From VXYK01 sp965214565 (lineage in GTDB: Bacteria > Actinomycetota > Acidimicrobiia > Acidimicrobiales > Aldehydirespiratoraceae), in NCBI GenBank assembly GCA_965214565.1, contig OZ243951.1:2418001-2482000 (forward strand): a stretch of 64,000 bases of DNA. The letters are read 5' to 3'. The notes under the pieces were generated by a model, which made no database searches, had not been told where the DNA came from, and saw only the letters and a program-made list of their open reading frames with translations. The position numbers and the translations under genes are program-made. Shown here in pieces: positions 45,674 through 53,489 of this stretch; position 1 is the first letter of the stretch, and each line of letters begins with the position of its first letter.

Positions 45674-47494
45674 ATGGAGCGCCGTTCACATTTCAAGTCC
45701 CGTTGGTTGAAGGTATCTGAGCACGGGAGGCGTTTCAAGCCGAGTGTGTTGGTGGTTGTGGTGGTGGCGTTGTGTGCGTCGGTGTTGGTGCCGCTCGCGG
45801 GTGATCCGCCGTTGCTGGATGCTGACCCCGCGGCGGCGCATCATTGTGATCAGTATGAGGGTGACTGGGCTGCGGTCTGTGAGCTTGTTCATGCCTGCAC
45901 CAACAGCGGAGGGACCGTTACCGGAGGGCGGTGCGTCTACCCCACCACGACGACGACGGTGGCTCCGTGGTTGACGTGCAAGTACGGTTATGACTGGGAG
46001 CGGTCGGTGTGCAAGTCGGCACCACCGGCCACGACTACGACGACGACGACGGTGGCTCCGTGGTTGACATGCAAGTATGGCTATGACTGGGAGCGGTCGG
46101 TGTGCAAGTCGGCACCACCGGCCACGACTACGACGACGACGACGGTGGCTCCGTGGTTGACATGCAAGTATGGCTATGACTGGGAGCGGTCGGTGTGCAA
46201 GTCGGCACCACCGGCCACGACGACCACCACCACGACTACGACGACGACGGTGGCTCCGTGGTTGACGTGCAAGTATGGCTATGACTGGGAGCGGTCGGTG
46301 TGCAAGTCGGCACCACCGACGACAACCACCACGACGACGATGGCACCGACGACGACGACGCCGTCGCGCCCGGTCAAGCCGACGAAGGTAACCTGCGACC
46401 CCAAAACCGGAGAGCATCGACACGAAGGGGCTCCCTACGACACTTGCCACCTCGACCACACGACCGCGAACACCTGCGCTCACCTGAAACCGCCTGGGCA
46501 GCATCTCTTCGGTCACGACTCCTGCCACTCCGGCCACAGCCACACCACCTGCCCGAAGGGGCAGGCGGTGAGGCCGTTTCCGAAGCTGTGGGCGCGGTCG
46601 AACTGGAAGTCAGTGACTTGGAGTAAGATCTGGGCAACCGGTGACAGCGGAGTGCCATACACTGACGCACTCCCGTCGGACTTTGTGACATCCGATCGTA
46701 ATGTGCGCGAAGTAAGGGCATGGATACAGGTCAACGCTCACACGGGTTGCCACACACCTGCTGACCCATTCAGAACACTCGACCAAGATGATCTCGGGAA
46801 GGTCACATTTGTAGAGGTCTCGTGCCCAGCCGGGCAAACGTACAGGGCACCGTTTCCGACGGTGTGGGCGATGCGTCGCACTTTTGGCTCGGGGAGCAGA
46901 CCTCCGACGTTTTTCGACACCACCATTCCCGAACACCAACCCTTTTGGGTCGGGATGGTCATGTCGTGGTCGCTGGATGTTGACACCGGCTGCCACAAGC
47001 CGGATGACCCCTTCGACGACCCTACGTTTCGGGGAACAAGGACCGGCAGAACGTTTGTGGAATGGGTCAATAGCAGCATTATAGAACCTATCGGCGACTT
47101 CGCAGTCATAACAGTTTCGTACCTTCCTGCGTCAGACACCATCAATCTGGTCGTCTGTGCATACGCGGACGAACGCACTGCCGCTGGGGTAGCGATATCA
47201 GCGCGAGACCTCCGGAAAAAAGTTGCCGAAGGCGCCAAAATCGCCAGAAGCCTCAAGGTCAATGCGGCTGTCACCGCGGTTGATCTCACGGTCACCAATG
47301 TCTACTGCGACGCGTTGAAGCGGGCCAACGACGACGAGACCACGACGACCACGGCGACCACGACGACCACGACACTGGATCCGAAAAAGTATGCGCCTCA
47401 ATACTTCTCGGAAGAGTCGAAAGTTCGGGAGGACTGCGTGAACGCGGAATACGTCAGTGACTGGGGCTTGTGGCGGGCGTACTGCCCGAAATAA
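45674..47494 (+). CDS. Secreted Thr-rich Cys-repeat protein with shared C-terminal module
   Basis: A 606-residue protein from ATG 45674 (TTG 45665 would add three). The signal segment is SVLVVVVVALCASVLVPLAG. Four near-identical repeats follow (APWLTCKYGYDWERSVCK with Thr runs, periods 93, 93 and 105 bp), each with two Cys. Then His/Cys-rich motifs (CDPKTGEHRHEGAPYDTCHL; HDSCHSGHSHTTC) appear, and a pair of related domains (CPKGQAVRPFPKLWARS / CPAGQTYRAPFPTVWAMR, each ending in GCHTPADPF / GCHKPDDPF). A Thr-rich linker and the C-terminal 35-residue module matching 29 of 35 residues of the 6968-8699 product complete it. The mature body has no recognised family. Surface or extracellular location inferred. 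Confidence 0.85.
   Translation: MERRSHFKSRWLKVSEHGRRFKPSVLVVVVVALCASVLVPLAGDPPLLDADPAAAHHCDQYEGDWAAVCELVHACTNSGGTVTGGRCVYPTTTTTVAPWLTCKYGYDWERSVCKSAPPATTTTTTTVAPWLTCKYGYDWERSVCKSAPPATTTTTTTVAPWLTCKYGYDWERSVCKSAPPATTTTTTTTTTTVAPWLTCKYGYDWERSVCKSAPPTTTTTTTMAPTTTTPSRPVKPTKVTCDPKTGEHRHEGAPYDTCHLDHTTANTCAHLKPPGQHLFGHDSCHSGHSHTTCPKGQAVRPFPKLWARSNWKSVTWSKIWATGDSGVPYTDALPSDFVTSDRNVREVRAWIQVNAHTGCHTPADPFRTLDQDDLGKVTFVEVSCPAGQTYRAPFPTVWAMRRTFGSGSRPPTFFDTTIPEHQPFWVGMVMSWSLDVDTGCHKPDDPFDDPTFRGTRTGRTFVEWVNSSIIEPIGDFAVITVSYLPASDTINLVVCAYADERTAAGVAISARDLRKKVAEGAKIARSLKVNAAVTAVDLTVTNVYCDALKRANDDETTTTTATTTTTTLDPKKYAPQYFSEESKVREDCVNAEYVSDWGLWRAYCPK
45959..46320 (+). repeat. Four tandem repeats (93/93/105-bp periods) in the Thr-rich secreted protein gene
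   Basis: Units start at 45959, 46052, 46145 and 46250; they are nearly identical DNA differing mainly in the length of the ACG/ACC (Thr) run, so copy number is likely to vary by recombination. Confidence 0.93.
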
Positions 47495-47765
47495 TTAGAC
47501 CAAGTACGCCGTAGACGCTCAGCGCTCCCTGGTGGCGACTTGGTGGACTACTGCCCCCGCCAGATCGACCTCGCCGTGGTTCTGGGTGTGTTGCTGTGGC
47601 TGTGTGGGAACGTCCGCCGAGAAAAGGCAGGATCGCGCATGGCTGTCCTGATAGGAAATGGTGATCACTGGGTGACATCGCCAGCCGGTGGCCTTGTCTG
47701 GTGGCCGCGTGCCCAGAGCGCCAGGTCAGAGCGCCGAGGATCTGCCCGGTGACCGGTCAACCGCC
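47495..47765. other. Gene-free stretch after the secreted-protein gene
   Basis: No supported gene: short frames on both strands lack starts with ribosome sites or recognisable products. The promoter of the small membrane protein lies at its right end. Confidence 0.5.
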
Positions 47766-47794
47766 TTGACCGTTGAGGGTCGCCGCGTTACGAT
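47766..47794 (+). promoter_or_regulatory. Promoter for a leaderless small membrane protein
   Basis: TTGACC (47766-47771), 17 bases, TACGAT (47789-47794), then seven bases to ATG 47802. This places transcription start at the start codon. Confidence 0.65.
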
Positions 47795-47801
47795 GCGTGC
47801 G

Positions 47802-48056
47802 ATGGCTGATAGGTTCGAAGCAACGACCGTACCTGCGAAGATCTCCGCGGGGAATCTCGGCAGGCGTGAGTGGCTGGGCGTCTTCGCAGTAGGCGCGCTC
47901 GCGCTCGTCCTCATGACAGTGCTTGAAGCTTTGGGGATGTCGCAGTTCTGGAGGAGGCTTCTAGCTTGGCTGTGCTTTTTCCCGTCTATGGTGGTGTGGG
48001 CACATGTTCGGAACATCCGTCATGCCCGAAAGGACCGTGCAGAGGTTTCCCCCTAA
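47802..48056 (+). CDS. Small membrane protein, two predicted TM segments
   Basis: An 84-residue protein from ATG 47802, chosen because the -10 box ends seven bases before it (ATG 47793 overlaps that box). Polar N-terminus (MADRFEATTVPAKISAGN), then EWLGVFAVGALALVLMTVLE and FWRRLLAWLCFFPSMVVWAH, with a basic tail (RNIRHARKDR). No family recognised. Confidence 0.5.
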   Translation: MADRFEATTVPAKISAGNLGRREWLGVFAVGALALVLMTVLEALGMSQFWRRLLAWLCFFPSMVVWAHVRNIRHARKDRAEVSP

Positions 48057-48092
48057 TCGTGGAGGCATGCTCTATACGGAGGGAGCTATGTC

Positions 48093-48200
48093 TAGACCAC
48101 GAAGAAGCTTTTGGTCGGGAGTTCCGGGATGGGGCTGTGCGGATTGTTCACGAGACCAGCCGGTTTGTGGCGAAGAAACTCTGGTTCCAGTGGGAGTGGG
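48093..48200 (+). pseudogene. IS3-family OrfA fragment
   Basis: EAFGREFRDGAVRIVHET matches the helix-turn-helix start of IS3-family OrfA proteins (REFRDGAVR-V-ET). The preceding SRPRR is in a neighbouring frame and the sequence after VHETS is unrelated, so only about 100 bp survive. Confidence 0.5.
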
Positions 48201-48342
48201 CAGTTCGCTGCAATAAGAGCGTGCGCGGGTAGGTGGTCATGTGGGGTTCCAGCGGTTGCGCCAGTCGAGGGACTGTCAGGTATTTTGTGTATCGGGTGTG
48301 GTCTGAGGGTCCGCGGCTTGGTGTTGTGGACCGGAAAGGGTC

Positions 48343-49648
48343 ATGTCTATGACTGATCATAATGTGCTGGCTGTGCCGGTGAACGGTGCTGTTGGGGAGG
48401 CGGCGATGAACCACTGGGCTGAGTTGTTGGTGGCTCGGGCACGCAGCGAGTGCGTGGAGCTCACCGGTGAGGATGGCTTGTTGACGGGTCTGGTCCGTTA
48501 GGTGTTGCAGACGGGTTTGGAGGTTGAGATGGCTGAGCATCTCGGTTATGAACGCCATTCTGTTTTGGGACGTGGGACACCGAACTCGCGTAACGGTTCG
48601 TCGCCCAAGCGGGTCACCACCGAGATCGGTGAAATCGGTTCTGCGGGTGCGGTGTGACCGGGCGGCACGTTCGAGCCTGTGACGGTGCGCAAGCATCAGC
48701 GCCGCCTTGATGGCCTGTCGGGCAACGTGGTCTCGCTGTACGCCAAAGAGGTTTCACCACCGGTGAGATCTAGGCGCACCTCGCGGAGATCTATGACACC
48801 GAGGTGAGCCGCGAGACGATCTCGAAGATCATCGACGAGATCGTTGCGGACATGGCGGTGTGGCAGAACCGGCCGCTGGACGCGGTGTATCGGTTGCTGT
48901 TGATCGACGCGATCGTGATCAAGGTCCGCGACTGGTAGGTCGCCAACCGGCCCGTCTATGTGGCTATCGGTGTGGACCTCGCCGGCGAACGCGACGTGGG
49001 GGGGGGGGGGGGGGGGGGGGGTCTGTGGCTCGGACCCACAGGCGGCGACGGTGGCCAAGCAGGCAGCGAGGATGCTGACCGAGCTGAGAAACCGGGGCCT
49101 GGTTGACGCGTTGATCGTGTGCTGTGACGGACTACGGGGCCTGCCCGAGCCGATCCGGGACATGTGGCCCGACGCTGTGGTGCAGACCTGCGTCGTGCAC
49201 ATGGTCCCCAACAGCGGGCGTTACGCCTCGCGCAAGCACTGGGGCCAGATAACCAAAGCCATGCGCGAAATCTGCACCGCCGGAACCGTCGAGGCCGCCG
49301 AAGCCTCCTTCGAGGCGTTCCGCGACGACTGGGAAGCCACCTACCCGGCCATGATCCGCAGCTGGCAAAACAGCTCAAACGAGTTCGTGCCGTTCCTGGA
49401 GTTCCCAGCCGAGCTGCGCCGGATCGTCTACACCACCAACGCCGTGGAGAGCCTCAACGCCCGGTTCCGACGAGCGGTGAGACACCGAGGGCATTTCCCC
49501 AACGAACAAGCCGCCATGAAAATCCTGTACCTTGTCGCCACCACCAAACACAAGAACCGAGAGAACCTCAACGGCAAAACCAACGGCTGGAAAACCATCC
49601 TGAAACACACTCACAATCCACTACGGCGACCGGATCGCCGACCACATC
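48343..49648 (+). pseudogene. IS256-family (mutator-type) transposase pseudogene with a G24 insertion
   Basis: Recognisable pieces in order: EMAEHLGYERHSVLGRGTPN; FEPVTVRKHQRRLDGLSGNV; YDTEVSRETISKIIDEI; RPVYVAIGVDLAGERDV; LWLGPTGGDGG; MLTELRNRGLVDALIVCCDG; VQTCVVHMVPNSGRY; YTTNAVESLNARFRR. Lesions: TAG 48499, TGA 48655, a frameshift near 48755, TAG 48771, TAG 48936, 24 G at 48998-49021 (length in frame between DV and LWLG), a frameshift near 49055 and one near 49610. Definitely inactive. Confidence 0.9.
48998..49021 (+). repeat. Homopolymeric G24 tract inside the dead IS256 transposase
   Basis: Twenty-four consecutive G where related transposases have the codons between DV and GLW. The tract happens to preserve the local reading frame, but the gene is already broken on both sides. 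Confidence 0.95.
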
Positions 49649-49691
49649 AAATGAAAACCATCACAGCCACTTACACAAAAAATCTGACAGA

Positions 49692-49715
49692 CCCTAAGTG
49701 TCTCTATGCGCAGTA
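49692..49715 (+). repeat. 24-bp direct repeat upstream of fic, copy 1
   Basis: CCCTAAGTGTCTCTATGCGC plus AGTA; 22 of 24 bases match copy 2 at 49743-49766, 51 bp away. It touches the right end of the IS256 remnant. Confidence 0.85.
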
Positions 49716-49742
49716 ATTTGACGTTGATAGTGCCACTTGGTT

Positions 49743-49766
49743 CCCTAAGTGTCCCTATGTGCAGTA
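49743..49766 (+). repeat. 24-bp direct repeat upstream of fic, copy 2
   Basis: CCCTAAGTGTCCCTATGTGC plus AGTA. It ends nine bases before the probable -10 (TAGATT, 49775-49780) of fic, in the -35 region, so the pair may be activator or repressor sites. Confidence 0.85.
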
Positions 49767-49786
49767 CAGAGTGCTAGATTTGGTGT

Positions 49787-51127
49787 ATGGGGCGATACGT
49801 CACAACGGAAGGTTGGATCTTCGCCGACGGTGTGTACGGCAAGCGGGAGTATCAAGCTTATGTTCCGCATCCGCTGGCGGGCTGGTCGCTGTCGGTATCG
49901 GTGGAGTTGATGTCCTCGTTGAACTCGGCGCGCGACGCCCTGGCTTCACTTGCGTCCCGGCGCAGTACCACTGCAGGTCTCGGCGAATGGATGACGGCGC
50001 GCGACGAGAGCATCCGCAGCAGTGTTATCGAGGGAGTCCACTCCACTGCCGCCGGACTTGCCTGGGCGCATTACCGCGATGCCGTCGGACTGCCGGTGTC
50101 CGACGGCAATGACGCCCTCACCCTCGGCGCCTCCCGACAGGTGGACGCCGCGGTCAATTTGGGCCGGAGGATGAGAAGCGGACATCGCTGTTCAACGGAA
50201 GACGTCCTCGCCCTGCACAAGGCCCTGTTCAGTGGCACGCGCGACGAATCAATCGGCGGGTGCCTGCGCGACTGTCCCATGTGGATCGGACCGAGCGGCG
50301 CGCCGATCAGCGCAGCCACCTACGTAGCACCGCCGCAGGATGCCGTCCCGGACCTGCTCGAAGACTTGATCGGTTACATCAACGGGGCAGATCATCCTCC
50401 TGTGGTCCAGGCCGCGGTCGCCCACGCGCAGTTCGAGACGATCCACCCCTTCGAGGACGGCAACGGACGCACGGGACGGGCACTGATACAGACAATCCTC
50501 AACGCCGGTTCCGCAGTGGACGGCAGCGTACCCGTGAGTTCGGCCCTGCAGAATGACACGCGGCGGTACTACTCGGCGCTCCGATCAGCTCAGAGGGTCG
50601 TTTGTGAGCGCGATGACCATGTCGAGCGTGGCAATGCGCTCCTGCCGTGTCTGGATCTGTTCAGCGGTGCTTGTGAGGCCGCTGTGGTGGAGTCCCTCGC
50701 CGTCGACGACGCCATCGAGTCTGTGGTTGCCGAGTGGCGAAGGCGGGTCCGTGCCCGGGCCGGTTCGTCGACTGGAGCGCTGATGGACCTTCTGCCGTCG
50801 ATGCCTGTGTTTGATGTTAACTATGCAGCGGAACGCTTGGGAGTTTCGGCCCGCTCCGCACGGCGCGCTGTCGACGCACTGGAGAAGGCGGGAGTTGTGG
50901 CCTCGTCGGGGACACGCCGTAACCGTCGATACAGCACCGTTGAGATGATCGATGTACTGCGTCGCGTTACTCCTGACGGCGGACGTTCAGCAGGCTGGCG
51001 CGGCGACGAGCCGGCAAGCCCCGCACCCAAGCTGCCGGGGTCGTTGTGCGACCATGTAGGTGTGCGCTCGAAGCGTCGCTGCGTGCTCGCATACGGGCAC
51101 GCAGGCGCTCACCGTTACAAGCACTGA
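49787..51127 (+). CDS. Fic family protein (probable AMP-transferase)
   Basis: A 446-residue protein. The Fic core HPFEDGNGRTGR near residue 220 has the catalytic His and phosphate loop. The inhibitory helix motif S-xxx-E-G (SSVIEG, about residues 76-81) precedes it, so it is a self-inhibited class II Fic. The C-terminal winged-helix (DVNYAAERLGVSARSARRAV) suggests DNA binding, and the tail has Cys/His (CDHVGVRSKRRCVLAYGHAG). Fic enzymes usually add AMP to protein hydroxyls. TAGATT six bases before the ATG implies a leaderless mRNA. It lies next to IS debris in the accessory block. Confidence 0.92.
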   Translation: MGRYVTTEGWIFADGVYGKREYQAYVPHPLAGWSLSVSVELMSSLNSARDALASLASRRSTTAGLGEWMTARDESIRSSVIEGVHSTAAGLAWAHYRDAVGLPVSDGNDALTLGASRQVDAAVNLGRRMRSGHRCSTEDVLALHKALFSGTRDESIGGCLRDCPMWIGPSGAPISAATYVAPPQDAVPDLLEDLIGYINGADHPPVVQAAVAHAQFETIHPFEDGNGRTGRALIQTILNAGSAVDGSVPVSSALQNDTRRYYSALRSAQRVVCERDDHVERGNALLPCLDLFSGACEAAVVESLAVDDAIESVVAEWRRRVRARAGSSTGALMDLLPSMPVFDVNYAAERLGVSARSARRAVDALEKAGVVASSGTRRNRRYSTVEMIDVLRRVTPDGGRSAGWRGDEPASPAPKLPGSLCDHVGVRSKRRCVLAYGHAGAHRYKH

Positions 51128-51172
51128 CCGCCCCTCCACTGCCATGGCGATGCCGTCCGGGTGCGGGTGCGT

Positions 51173-51673
51173 TCAGTGGTTTGAGCCCGGTGTGCTCGGG
51201 GAGCCGGACTGCTTGGGCAGTCTGACGAAGAAGCTCTGGCGCCAGTCGGAGTGGGTGGCGCCATTGATTGAGAGTTGCCAGGTGTAGCTCTTCCCGGGCG
51301 TTACCGGGATCGTCGGGAAGTTGATCGCAAGGGGGACGCACAGCGGTGTGCCGGGACGCAACCCGACAGGGCGCCCGGCCTCAAAGTTGCCCTGTACCAC
51401 CAGCGGCCGCTCACCGACCATCAGCGGATGCCCGTCCTCGTCGAGCAGTTCGATACGCCACTCGTGGGAGACGTTGGCGCGGTCCCAGGGAACCTCGATA
51501 CGGATCGCGACCCCCATCGGCTGGGGACGCGGGCCCACCGCAGTGAGGCCCCCCCCGAGAATATAGAGCTTGCCGTCGGCCACCTGGGCGGCGTCGGCGA
51601 CCAGCAGGTTGACCCGAACCGACGGAGGCTCCGGGATACTCGGCGAGGATGTGGAGTCGACGGATTCACTCAT
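51173..51673 (-). CDS. Conserved hypothetical protein (DUF6941-like)
   Basis: A 166-residue protein from ATG 51673 (the open frame extends 14 codons further). LLVADAAQVADGKLYILGGG is a recognisable family opening, followed by a beta-rich domain (IRIEVPWDRANVSHEWRIEL; SYTWQLSINGATHSDW). The codons for ILGGGL include eight consecutive G on the coding strand. It is convergent with fic. Function unknown. Confidence 0.65.
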   Translation of the reverse strand: MSESVDSTSSPSIPEPPSVRVNLLVADAAQVADGKLYILGGGLTAVGPRPQPMGVAIRIEVPWDRANVSHEWRIELLDEDGHPLMVGERPLVVQGNFEAGRPVGLRPGTPLCVPLAINFPTIPVTPGKSYTWQLSINGATHSDWRQSFFVRLPKQSGSPSTPGSNH

Positions 51674-51724
51674 TGGTGACACGTTAGGCGCATCACTGCG
51701 CTTTGGTGCTGCCACACTGGGATA

Positions 51725-52321
51725 GTGACAATCCAGACTGGCTCAGAGCCCGACCGTGATGTGGTGACGACGGCGGCGGTCGTGCTCGCCGCGGGGGCCG
51801 GTTCACGCTTCTACGGCGAGGACCACAAGCTGCTCACCGAGGTCCGGGGGAAGCCGATCGTGTGCCATGCCGTCGACGCGGCTCGGGGTGCCGGGTTCGA
51901 TGAGGTGATCGTCGTCTCGGGGTGTGTGGACCTCACAGAGCAGATGCCCGAGGACGTTACGATCATCCACAACGAGCACTGGGAGCACGGCCAGTCGACC
52001 TCCCTGCGGGGCGCGGTCACCTACGCTGCGACCAGGGGACACAAGGCGATCGTGGTCGGTCTGGGTGATCAACCCGGTGTCGGCGCGGCGGCCTGGCAGG
52101 CGGTGAGGGAGAGCGAAGCCGACCTTGCGGCCGCGGACTTCGGCGAAGGCCACCGCCCTCCGGTTCGCCTGTCCGCGGCGATGTGGGCGTCGCTGCCCGT
52201 ATCGGGGGACGAAGGAGCAAGAGCGTTGTGGCGCGAACGCCCCGAGATGGTTGAGTCGATACCCTGTGATGGCGACTCAGCCGATGTCGACACACTGGAG
52301 GATCTACGACGATGGACCTGA
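51725..52321 (+). CDS. MobA-like nucleotidyltransferase (MocA/molybdenum cofactor cytidylyltransferase-like)
   Basis: A 198-residue NTP-transferase: AAVVLAAGAGSRFYGEDHKL is the nucleotide/metal loop (LAAGxSxRF-G-xK), VVGLGDQPGVG the catalytic Asp region, and DVDTLEDL the C-terminal Asp motif. MocA attaches CMP to molybdopterin for xanthine dehydrogenase-family enzymes, fitting the cox-type genes. GTG 51725. It overlaps coxG by ten bases. Confidence 0.88.
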   Translation: MTIQTGSEPDRDVVTTAAVVLAAGAGSRFYGEDHKLLTEVRGKPIVCHAVDAARGAGFDEVIVVSGCVDLTEQMPEDVTIIHNEHWEHGQSTSLRGAVTYAATRGHKAIVVGLGDQPGVGAAAWQAVRESEADLAAADFGEGHRPPVRLSAAMWASLPVSGDEGARALWRERPEMVESIPCDGDSADVDTLEDLRRWT

Positions 52322-53037
52322 ACAACACTTTTGAAGTGGCCCGACCGATTGAAGAGGCGTGGGCCGTGTTGACCGACTTGGAACGTATCGCCCCGTGCCT
52401 TCCGGGAGCGCAGCTCACAGAGGTTGAAGGTGACGACTACCGCGGCTTCGTCAAGGTCAAGGTGGGGCCGATCACCGCCCAGTTCAAGGGTGCCGCGAAC
52501 TTCGTGGAGCGCAACGACCAGGACCACAAGGCGGTGCTGAGCGGCAAGGGCCGCGACACCCGGGGCGCAGGGAACGCCAGTGCTCTGATCACCGCCAAGC
52601 TGGAACCGGTCTCCGATTCGATCACCAGAGTCAACGTCGACACAGACATGAAGATCACCGGAAAGTTCGCTCAGTTCGGGCGGGGTGTGATGGCCGACGT
52701 GAGCGCCACCCTGATGGACCAGTTCGCCCAGAACCTTTCCGACATGCTCTCAGAGGAGAGCAGCGACGATCCCGCCCATTCCGAGCAGGCCCATTCCGAG
52801 CAGGCGGAGTCTGAGGAGGTCGGGTCCGAGCAGGTCGACGATGCTGAACAAGGCGGGACGACAGCGGGGGAGGCGGCCGCAGCCAGCGACGGGGTCCGCA
52901 AGATCGACATGCCCGAACCGGAGGCGATCGACCTCATCGACGCGGCCGGCGCCCCGGTGCTGAAACGAGTCGTGACGTTGGCCGCAGTGGTTGTTGCGTT
53001 CCTAGTGCTGCGCCGTCTGCTGCGCCGTTCGCGGTGA
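52312..53037 (+). CDS. CoxG-like SRPBCC protein (carbon monoxide dehydrogenase subunit G family)
   Basis: A 241-residue protein: SRPBCC domain (about 1-145) opening MDLNNTFEVARPIEEAWAVL with CLPGAQLTEV and RGVMADVSATLMDQFAQNL; then a low-complexity Glu/Ser/Gln linker (HSEQA repeats), and a C-terminal TM anchor (VVTLAAVVVAFLVLRRLL). CoxG tethers CO dehydrogenase to the membrane in other bacteria. It overlaps DUF501 (GTGA), so the last cox-type gene is now coupled to the resumed core operon. Confidence 0.9.
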   Translation: MDLNNTFEVARPIEEAWAVLTDLERIAPCLPGAQLTEVEGDDYRGFVKVKVGPITAQFKGAANFVERNDQDHKAVLSGKGRDTRGAGNASALITAKLEPVSDSITRVNVDTDMKITGKFAQFGRGVMADVSATLMDQFAQNLSDMLSEESSDDPAHSEQAHSEQAESEEVGSEQVDDAEQGGTTAGEAAAASDGVRKIDMPEPEAIDLIDAAGAPVLKRVVTLAAVVVAFLVLRRLLRRSR

Positions 53038-53489
53038 CAACCGCCGCTCAACGCAACCGGGTGGCCGAGTTGTTGGGGCGCGAACCCGAAGGGGACTTCG
53101 AGATAGTCGTCACCGACGCGCAGGGCGATCCTGTCGTGATACGCAATGAGCCGCTGTTGAGCGACGGGCGTCCGATGCCGACCCGCTACTGGCTGGTAGG
53201 GGAGGAGCCTCGCCGCGCGGTGGGTCGCCTGGAGTCCGTAGGTGGAGTGCGACAGGCAGAAGCAGCCGTCGATGCCGACGAACTGTCCGTGGCCCATGCC
53301 CGCTACGCGGCGGAGCGCGACGCCGCCATCGAAGAGTCCCACAGCGGTCCCCGGCCCGGCGGCGGGGTGGGCGGCACACGCCGCGGCGTCAAGTGCCTCC
53401 ACGCCCACTACGCCTGGCATCTCGCCGGGGGCGACGACCCGGTCGGCCGCTGGGTGGCCGAGCAGTTGGCCGCACCGGTGCAGCCATGA
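53034..53489 (+). CDS. DUF501 family protein
   Basis: A 151-residue protein with QRNRVAELLGREPEGDFEIV, PTRYWLVGEEPRRAVGRLES and the C-terminal GVKCLHAHYAWHLAGGDDPV (CLHAHYAxxLAGG signature). In actinomycetes it normally lies between ftsB and ppx; here the ftsB side is displaced by about 17.5 kb. GTG 53034 overlaps the coxG stop, and its own stop overlaps ppx. Confidence 0.92.
   Translation: MTTAAQRNRVAELLGREPEGDFEIVVTDAQGDPVVIRNEPLLSDGRPMPTRYWLVGEEPRRAVGRLESVGGVRQAEAAVDADELSVAHARYAAERDAAIEESHSGPRPGGGVGGTRRGVKCLHAHYAWHLAGGDDPVGRWVAEQLAAPVQP

Larger units (their letters stand above)
48269..49694 (+). mobile_element. Degenerate IS256-family element
   Basis: The ends are imperfect inverted repeats of about 22 bp: left GGGACTGTCAGGTATTTTGT, right (reverse complement) GGGTCTGTCAGATTTTTTGT. 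Between them lies a wrecked mutator-type transposase. No convincing target duplication is visible, so one or both flanks have changed since insertion. Confidence 0.75.

Noticed and set aside
45630..45674. The G20 tract before the Thr-rich protein as coding sequence of an upstream TTG start
   Set aside because: The length that would put TTG 45630 in frame with the gene (21 G) runs straight into TAG, so a translational switch from that codon does not work; the promoter reading fits better.
48343..49648. UAG recoding as a sense codon in this organism
   Set aside because: Core genes such as ychF, rmuC, ispE and mfd end at TAG just where their families end, so TAG is a normal stop here.
48241..49760. 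A target-site duplication for the IS256 remnant
   Set aside because: The bases outside the two inverted ends do not match over 8-9 bp.
51541..51560. The run of eight C at about 51549-51556 as another phase-variable tract
   Set aside because: It encodes conserved Gly residues in a conserved family motif and is short; a run of this size is expected in GC-rich DNA. The seven-G run in ychF near 15003 was rejected for the same reason.
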